DNA of 18,527 nucleotides from CBDTTM01 sp965363355 (lineage in GTDB: Bacteria > Bacillota > Negativicutes > Selenomonadales > Selenomonadaceae). The notes under the pieces are model-generated. The model saw only the letters and a list, made by a program, of their open reading frames with translations, made no database searches and had not been told where the DNA came from. Shown piece after piece: positions 13,830 through 18,527 of the stretch; positions within the stretch are counted from its first letter, which is position 1, and every line of letters starts with the position of its first letter. The DNA is taken from positions 1 to 18,527 of the forward strand of contig CBDTTM010000031.1 of assembly GCA_965363355.1 (NCBI GenBank). Reading direction: 5' to 3'. The position numbers were made by a program, and so were the translations under genes.

Positions 13830-15692
13830 TTATTGCACTGGCGGGGCTTGCGCGGAATCCGCCTTAGCCGCATTTTCAGCTGCATTGGCCGCAGCTTCTT
13901 TTGCCGCTTTTTCATCAGCAGCCACCTGCTCTGGATCTGGGATATCAAATGCAGCCTCCAATATTTTTTTACCGATTGGAACTGCCGATTGTGCACCATA
14001 GCCACCATTTTCAACTAAAACAGCAACTACGATATTCGGATCAGAAAACGGGCCATACGCGACAAACCAGCCATGATCTTTTCCGTGCGGGTTTTCTGCT
14101 GTCCCTGTTTTTCCGGCCAAATCGACAGGGAAATCTTTAAACATAGAGGCCGCTGTACCAAATGTTGTAACATCATGCAGTCCATCTTGAATCAACGTAA
14201 TGAACTGTGGCGAAATATCGAGTTTTTTTACAACCTCTGGTTGAAAGTCTTCTATCAGCTTTCCATCTGGCGCCACAATTTTCTGCACGAGATATGGACG
14301 ATAGCGAATGCCCCCGCTAGCAATTTCTCCCATAACAGCCGCCATCTGAAGCGGTGTTGCAAGGTTAAAGCCCTGACCAATAGCCGCATCGAAGGTTTCT
14401 GACAAATACCAGTCATCATTATAGACTTTGCGCTTATAAGCACGATTCGCAACTAGTCCCTCGGCCTCGTAAGGAAGATTTATCCCTGTTTTTGCTCCCA
14501 GCCCAAACATACGGGCATAGCTTTCGAGCTTGTCGATGCCTACACGATTTCCCATTTCATAAAAGTACACATTGTCTGAATGAGCCAGAGCTTGGCAGAA
14601 ATTGATCCACCCCAAGGCCTCCCCATCTGCATTGACTTTAGGAATGAGCCAATGCCTGCCGGTATCGAGAATCTTTTCTTCTGGCGTTACCTTGCCTTCT
14701 TGTAAAGCTGCCGATCCCGTTACGATTTTAAAGGTAGAGCCCGGTGGGTATTCTCCTGTAATTGCTTTATTATCCATAGGAAAATTAGGATTGTCGTTGA
14801 TTGCCTTCCAATCCTTCGTCGATATCCCATGCGCAAACAAATTGGGATCAAACGCCGGCCGGCTCACCATTGCCAAAACCGCACCGGTTTTAGGGTTCAT
14901 TACTACAGCAGCCGCTGCCTTGGCATTGATTTTAGCAAGCTGCTCATCTATTGCGCGTTCAGCCGCTTTTTGAATTTTTTCATCAATGGTCAACACCAAA
15001 TTATTTCCAGGAATAGGCTCTTTTTTGCCCAAGATTTGCACTGGTTTGCCCGCAGCATCAACTTCAACCTGCTCACCGCCGTTCACACCGCGAAGCTGCG
15101 CATCATAAACCTTTTCCAGCCCAAATTTCCCAATGATGTCGCCGGACTTATAGCCCTCATCTTTGCGTTTTTCTAACTCATCATCACTGATTTCACTTAC
15201 ATACCCAAAGACATGTGCCGCCATTTCCTTATTTATATAATTGCGGATTGGTTGCACTTCAATTACAACTCCTGGATATGCATCTTTTTGTTCCTCGATT
15301 ATGGTCAATATTTCCGGACCAACATCGTTTTTGATCCGAATTGGATCAAAGCCACTATGCTGTGCTATTTTGGTTTCAATGCTTTCCTTGTCGACAGAAA
15401 GCAACGATGCCAAGCGCGTTACAACATCATCAGAAATCGGCGCCGTAAGCGGCAAAAGCGATACTGTAAAGCCCGGCCGATTCGTCACCAATAAATTGCC
15501 GTTACGGTCATAAAAAGTCCCACGTGGTGCCATAGAAGGGATCAAGCGGATGCGATTTCCATCAGCTAATCCGGCATAATATTCACCTTCATATACTTGC
15601 AGAAAACCCAGTCTGGCAATCAATATAAAAATAACCATTATCATTGAAATAGATATCGCCTTGAGGCGTCCATTAAAATCCTTTGTGACCAA
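13830..15692 (-). CDS. mrdA: Penicillin-binding protein 2 (elongation transpeptidase)
   Basis: A 620-residue class B penicillin-binding protein that cross-links peptidoglycan of the side wall with RodA. One N-terminal membrane segment (about 12-32) is followed by the pedestal domain, with APRGTFYDRNGNLL (55-68). The transpeptidase domain has S319-TFK322 (active serine), S372-D-N374 and K528-T-G530. After the last motif comes a tail (about 585-620) rich in Ala, Lys and Glu and ending in PPVQ, likely disordered in the periplasm. Translation starts at TTG 15692, six bases after GAGGG; the next in-frame ATG would cut the membrane segment. It lies between mreD and minC, joining the elongation and Min genes. 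A hairpin precedes it. Confidence 0.96.
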   Translation of the reverse strand: MVTKDFNGRLKAISISMIMVIFILIARLGFLQVYEGEYYAGLADGNRIRLIPSMAPRGTFYDRNGNLLVTNRPGFTVSLLPLTAPISDDVVTRLASLLSVDKESIETKIAQHSGFDPIRIKNDVGPEILTIIEEQKDAYPGVVIEVQPIRNYINKEMAAHVFGYVSEISDDELEKRKDEGYKSGDIIGKFGLEKVYDAQLRGVNGGEQVEVDAAGKPVQILGKKEPIPGNNLVLTIDEKIQKAAERAIDEQLAKINAKAAAAVVMNPKTGAVLAMVSRPAFDPNLFAHGISTKDWKAINDNPNFPMDNKAITGEYPPGSTFKIVTGSAALQEGKVTPEEKILDTGRHWLIPKVNADGEALGWINFCQALAHSDNVYFYEMGNRVGIDKLESYARMFGLGAKTGINLPYEAEGLVANRAYKRKVYNDDWYLSETFDAAIGQGFNLATPLQMAAVMGEIASGGIRYRPYLVQKIVAPDGKLIEDFQPEVVKKLDISPQFITLIQDGLHDVTTFGTAASMFKDFPVDLAGKTGTAENPHGKDHGWFVAYGPFSDPNIVVAVLVENGGYGAQSAVPIGKKILEAAFDIPDPEQVAADEKAAKEAAANAAENAAKADSAQAPPVQ

Positions 15693-15718
15693 CAGTATCC
15701 CTCTTCCACAATTTTAAG

Positions 15719-15755
15719 AATTAAGGCACCCTCTATAACATAAGGTGCCTTAGTT
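15719..15755 (-). terminator. Hairpin between mreD and mrdA
   Basis: A 12-bp stem (arms 15719-15730 and 15744-15755, one G-T pair) around TAAGGCACC/GGTGCCTTA with a 13-base loop, in the 75-base gap between mreD and mrdA. On the minus strand it is followed by CTTAAAATT, not a solid T-run, so it is a weak terminator at best. Alternatives are an mRNA processing or stability element that sets the ratio of MreCD to PBP2. Confidence 0.5.
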
Positions 15756-15767
15756 CATGCAAACAAA

Positions 15768-16259
15768 TTATTTTTCTTTCATTTTATCACAAAGCCAGCA
15801 TACAAAAAGATGAACTGGAAACGCTGCGACGCTATTATAAATGATCGTCGGCAGAAAAACCATTTGTAGATGCTGCAAAAAGTTAAAACGATATCCTAAT
15901 AATAGCATAAGAATCGCTAAAATAAAATAGTTTAAAAATGTTGCAACAATCGCCGACATTATCGGCAAAAAGAATTTTTCTTTGAAGACTCGCTGTGACG
16001 CCAAACCGAACACATAACCAATTAGCATTTTACTGAGTGTATTCGTTCCCAAAAAAGTTCCCGATGCCAAATCCTGCAGCAAGCCAGCCATAAATCCTAA
16101 AAGCCCGCCCAGGCGCTGTCCCTTCAATAAGCCAAAGGAAACGGTCACTAAAAGCAGCACGTCTGCGCCGATACCATAAAAATTAACTAATGGTAAAAAT
16201 GCAGTCTGTAAAATATAACTACAAGCGAGCACAACTCCCCAAATCAAACACAACTTCAT
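15768..16259 (-). CDS. mreD: Rod-shape determining membrane protein MreD
   Basis: A 163-residue protein made almost entirely of hydrophobic segments (about five: near 3-22, 30-48, 50-66, 100-122 and 137-157). MreD is the multi-pass partner of MreC in the elongation complex that links cytoplasmic MreB to wall synthesis. The GLLQDLASGTFLGTNTLSKMLIGY segment (59-82) is the recognisable conserved part. ATG 16259 overlaps the mreC stop as ATGA. The length is typical. Sequence similarity in this family is low, so much of the confidence comes from position after mreBC. Confidence 0.93.
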   Translation of the reverse strand: MKLCLIWGVVLACSYILQTAFLPLVNFYGIGADVLLLVTVSFGLLKGQRLGGLLGFMAGLLQDLASGTFLGTNTLSKMLIGYVFGLASQRVFKEKFFLPIMSAIVATFLNYFILAILMLLLGYRFNFLQHLQMVFLPTIIYNSVAAFPVHLFVCWLCDKMKEK

Positions 16260-17158
16260 TTAGCAGCACCTGCCGCTGGTTTGGCATTTGGCTGCGTTAT
16301 CGGCAATGGCAAAGCCTCCCGTGAATTGACAATGACCGCCACTTCTTCAATCCTCTGAAAATCAACGGCTGGTTTCAATAAGGCATATTTCAAAAGTCCG
16401 CCTTCATCGTTTTCAATGCGCTGCACCTTGCCAACAGCAATTCCCTTTGGATAAATTCCGCCAAAACCCGAAGTGACGATCTGATCACCTTCCACGACAT
16501 CTGCGTCTTTAGGTATGTTTACCATTCTTGCCAAAGCTTTATCCCCTGGATTTCCTTCAACAATGCCCGCGACTCTAGACTCTGGGCGTTGCACAATCGT
16601 TCCAACAGCTGAACGCGGATCTAAAAGCAACTGTACTTTTGCATAAGAACCATAAGATTCCACAACATTTCCTACAAGCCCCTGCGGCGTAATAACTGCC
16701 ATATCCTTTTTGACGCCATCATCCGTACCACGATTGATAATGATCATATCCGTCCAAGTAGCTGAATCCCTCGAAACGACTTCTGCCGTAACAAGGTCGA
16801 ACTGTTTAGCTGACTCTTTATAACCGAGCAATGCACGTAAACGCTCATTTTCAGAGGCAAGTTCATTCGATTGCAAATTCAAATCCCGAAGTTGTTCCAC
16901 TTCGGATTTGAGCATTTGGTTCTGTTTGTATACGGTAACAACTTCCCAAATCCCTGCAGTTGCGTAATGAATTTCATTGCCAATCTTGGCGACGACATTT
17001 TGCACCGGTGCCAAAAATGTAATCGCCACACGTTCGCCTAAAGGCGCAGTGAACCTACCTCTAGCAGCGAAAAATATGATACAGAACACGCTAAAAATGA
17101 CAAATATGATAATCCATATTTTTTTATTAGAATCCGTATTTCGCCTTACTCTGCTCAT
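16256..17158 (-). CDS. mreC: Rod-shape determining protein MreC
   Basis: A 300-residue protein with a short basic cytoplasmic start, one membrane segment (about 13-32), a coiled coil (about 77-112, QNQMLKSEVEQLRDLNLQ) and a periplasmic double beta-barrel domain including VVSRDSATWTDMIIINRG (127-144) and the GLVGNVVESYG turn. MreC activates PBP2 by direct contact, and PBP2 is encoded two genes downstream. The C-terminus (PITQPNAKPAAGAAK) is a short disordered tail. The ATG at 17158 shares one base with the mreB stop (TAATG), and mreD overlaps the end, so mreBCD is tightly coupled. Confidence 0.96.
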   Translation of the reverse strand: MSRVRRNTDSNKKIWIIIFVIFSVFCIIFFAARGRFTAPLGERVAITFLAPVQNVVAKIGNEIHYATAGIWEVVTVYKQNQMLKSEVEQLRDLNLQSNELASENERLRALLGYKESAKQFDLVTAEVVSRDSATWTDMIIINRGTDDGVKKDMAVITPQGLVGNVVESYGSYAKVQLLLDPRSAVGTIVQRPESRVAGIVEGNPGDKALARMVNIPKDADVVEGDQIVTSGFGGIYPKGIAVGKVQRIENDEGGLLKYALLKPAVDFQRIEEVAVIVNSREALPLPITQPNAKPAAGAAK

Positions 17159-18195
17159 TATTGTCTCAACTTCTTAGTGGTCATCACTACTCTTTTCAAA
17201 AGTTCGATATTCTCCAAAGACTTCCCTGTTCCTTCACCAACACAAGAAAGGGCATCTTCCGAGACCAAAACAGGCATTCCCGTTTCACGGCTCAAAAGCT
17301 TGTCTAAATTATTGAGCAAAGCTCCCCCGCCGGTCATCATGATACCATGGTCCATAACATCCGCAGCCAATTCTGGCGGTGTTTTTTCTAAAGTGCTTTT
17401 TACTGCATCGACAATCTTTTGCACAGGTTCACTCAAAGCTTCTCTGACTTCACTGGCTTTTATTGTCAATGTCTTTGGCAGACCACTTACCAAGTCACGT
17501 CCACGGATATCCATACTTCCATCCGCGCCTGAAATCAAAGCCGAACCAATTTTTATTTTAATTTCTTCTGCTGTGCGTTCACCAATCAAAAGATTATACA
17601 TGCGTTTTATATACTGTACAATTGACGTATCCATTTCATCGCCGCCAATTCGAATTGAACGACTCGTTACAATGCCGCCAAGTGAAATAACCGCAATTTC
17701 CGTTGTACCGCCACCAATATCAACTACCATGTTGCCGGTAGCTTCTTCTACTGGAAGGCCTGCACCGATTGCCGCTGCCATAGGTTCTTCGATAAGATAT
17801 GCTTCTCTAGCACCAGCTTGCTGGGCTGCATCAATGACTGCGCGCTTTTCAACTTCAGTAACACCTGAAGGCACCCCAACGACGACACGGGGACGAACAA
17901 ACGATTTGGTATTCATTGCTTTACGAATAAAGTACTTGAGCATAGCCTGTGTTACATCGAAATCCGCAATGACACCGTCTTTCATTGGGCGAACGGCAAT
18001 AATATTTCCAGGAGTACGGCCGATCATGCGTTTTGCATCTGCCCCTACTGCCAAAACCTCGCCATTTTCACGTTTAATTGCTACAACAGAAGGTTCTCTA
18101 AGGACAATACCCTTCCCCTTTACATGCACCAATGTATTTGCAGTACCAAGATCGATACCCATATCATGCGATAAACCACCAAAAAGATTCCACAT
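17158..18195 (-). CDS. mreB: Actin-like cell-shape protein MreB
   Basis: A 345-residue bacterial actin that forms membrane-bound filaments guiding side-wall synthesis. The N-terminus MWNLFGG is a short amphipathic membrane anchor. Phosphate-1 motif GIDLGTANT (13-21), phosphate-2 motif VVDIGGGTTEIAV (157-169) and the adenosine motif MTGGGALL (287-294) are all present. MKDGVIADFDVTQAMLKYFI (71-90) is highly conserved. The ATG at 18195 has a GGGAG 12 bases upstream, rather far, with a T-run between. It is 43 bases after radC, the usual neighbour. No promoter is convincing in that gap. Confidence 0.98.
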   Translation of the reverse strand: MWNLFGGLSHDMGIDLGTANTLVHVKGKGIVLREPSVVAIKRENGEVLAVGADAKRMIGRTPGNIIAVRPMKDGVIADFDVTQAMLKYFIRKAMNTKSFVRPRVVVGVPSGVTEVEKRAVIDAAQQAGAREAYLIEEPMAAAIGAGLPVEEATGNMVVDIGGGTTEIAVISLGGIVTSRSIRIGGDEMDTSIVQYIKRMYNLLIGERTAEEIKIKIGSALISGADGSMDIRGRDLVSGLPKTLTIKASEVREALSEPVQKIVDAVKSTLEKTPPELAADVMDHGIMMTGGGALLNNLDKLLSRETGMPVLVSEDALSCVGEGTGKSLENIELLKRVVMTTKKLRQ

Positions 18196-18238
18196 TTTAC
18201 AAAAAAACTCCCTTCAATATAGACCAATCAAACAGATT

Positions 18239-18527
18239 TTATTTTACCATACCTTTTTCTTTTAAGCTAATATATTTCTTATCTCCAATAATGACATGGT
18301 CGAGTACAGGAATATCCATGACGGACCCAGCCTGTACAAGGCGATGTGTAACGCTGATATCCTCTTTGCTAGGTTCAGGATCACCGCTTGGGTGATTATG
18401 AATCAAAATCATCGCTGCCGCATTATTCTCGATAGCCGCTTGAAAAACTTCTCTCGGATGCACGATAGAAGCATTCAAGCTTCCTACCGATATGCACTTA
18501 AGAGCAAGTACCTGATTTTTCATATTA
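18239..18527 (-). CDS. radC: RadC/YsxA JAMM-domain protein, 5' end outside the window
   Basis: The C-terminal 96 residues of a RadC-family protein. The JAMM metal-binding motif HNHPSGDPEPSKED is intact, with both histidines and the aspartate. The stretch ISVGSLNASIVHPREVF is strongly conserved in the family. The frame continues to the window edge, and the ATG at 18523 falls in the middle of the domain, so it is not the real start; roughly half to 60 percent of the gene is missing. Despite its name, a role in DNA repair has not been established for RadC, and its substrate is unknown. It stands just before mreB, the usual arrangement in Firmicutes. Confidence 0.95.
   Translation of the reverse strand, partial: NMKNQVLALKCISVGSLNASIVHPREVFQAAIENNAAAMILIHNHPSGDPEPSKEDISVTHRLVQAGSVMDIPVLDHVIIGDKKYISLKEKGMVK

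Noticed and set aside
13700..14014. A 104-codon minus-strand frame overlapping the end of mrdA and the start of minC
   Set aside because: It is a +1 shadow of the Ala/Lys-rich PBP2 tail, extremely basic, without a ribosome binding site.
17177..18265. A 362-codon open frame on the plus strand opposite mreB
   Set aside because: It is the antisense shadow of a highly conserved coding region. The product is low-complexity (Ser/Pro/Ile-rich) with no recognisable domain, and it has no good ribosome binding site.
1..18527. CRISPR array, tRNA/rRNA, insertion sequence, phage or defence system
   Set aside because: No regularly spaced repeats, no cloverleaf-like or rRNA sequence, and no transposase, integrase or known defence domain in any supported frame.

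Overview
The window is a block of core housekeeping genes from a Bacillota (Firmicutes) genome. It is most likely a member of the Negativicutes (Selenomonas/Megamonas-like). This rests on the gene order, the protein sequences, the moderate-to-low GC and the full mreBCD-minCDE set; the taxon is an inference, not something proved here. All 21 genes I support lie on the minus strand, so transcription runs from high to low coordinates. I see no tRNA, rRNA, CRISPR array, insertion sequence, phage gene or strand switch, and no gene-free stretch reaches 300 bases.

Read in the direction of transcription, the first region (18527 to about 10720) is the cell-shape and division block. It runs: the 3' part of radC, then mreB-mreC-mreD, PBP2 (mrdA), minC-minD-minE and rodA. 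It places the rod-elongation machinery (MreB filament, MreC/MreD, the SEDS polymerase RodA and its transpeptidase partner PBP2) next to the Min system that positions the division septum. The mre and min genes overlap by 1-4 bases. Hairpins sit between mreD and mrdA, between minE and rodA, and after rodA.

The second region (10638 to 6640) holds a radical SAM protein with a B12-binding-like N-terminus, its overlapping partner (DUF2344/TIGR03936 type), and RNase G. The first two are conserved but have no assigned biochemical role.

The third region (6637 to 5528) is a ribosomal-protein unit. A near-consensus promoter just beyond the rng stop codon drives a structured leader (probable L21 leader) followed by rplU, the cysteine protease gene prp, and rpmA. 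RpmA carries a nine-residue N-terminal prepeptide of the kind Prp removes. Two hairpins follow rpmA, one a perfect 25-bp inverted repeat.

The fourth region (5424 to 1) contains obgE, yhbY (50S assembly factors), proB-proA (proline synthesis), a small predicted membrane protein, nadD (NAD synthesis) and yqeK (HD-domain Ap4A hydrolase), which runs off the left edge. A strong intrinsic terminator sits at the nadD stop codon, separating it from yqeK.

Nothing here looks like a novel defence or mobile system. The best open questions are the radical SAM/DUF2344 pair, the unusually long hairpins after rpmA and after minE, and the uncharacterised 51-residue membrane protein.
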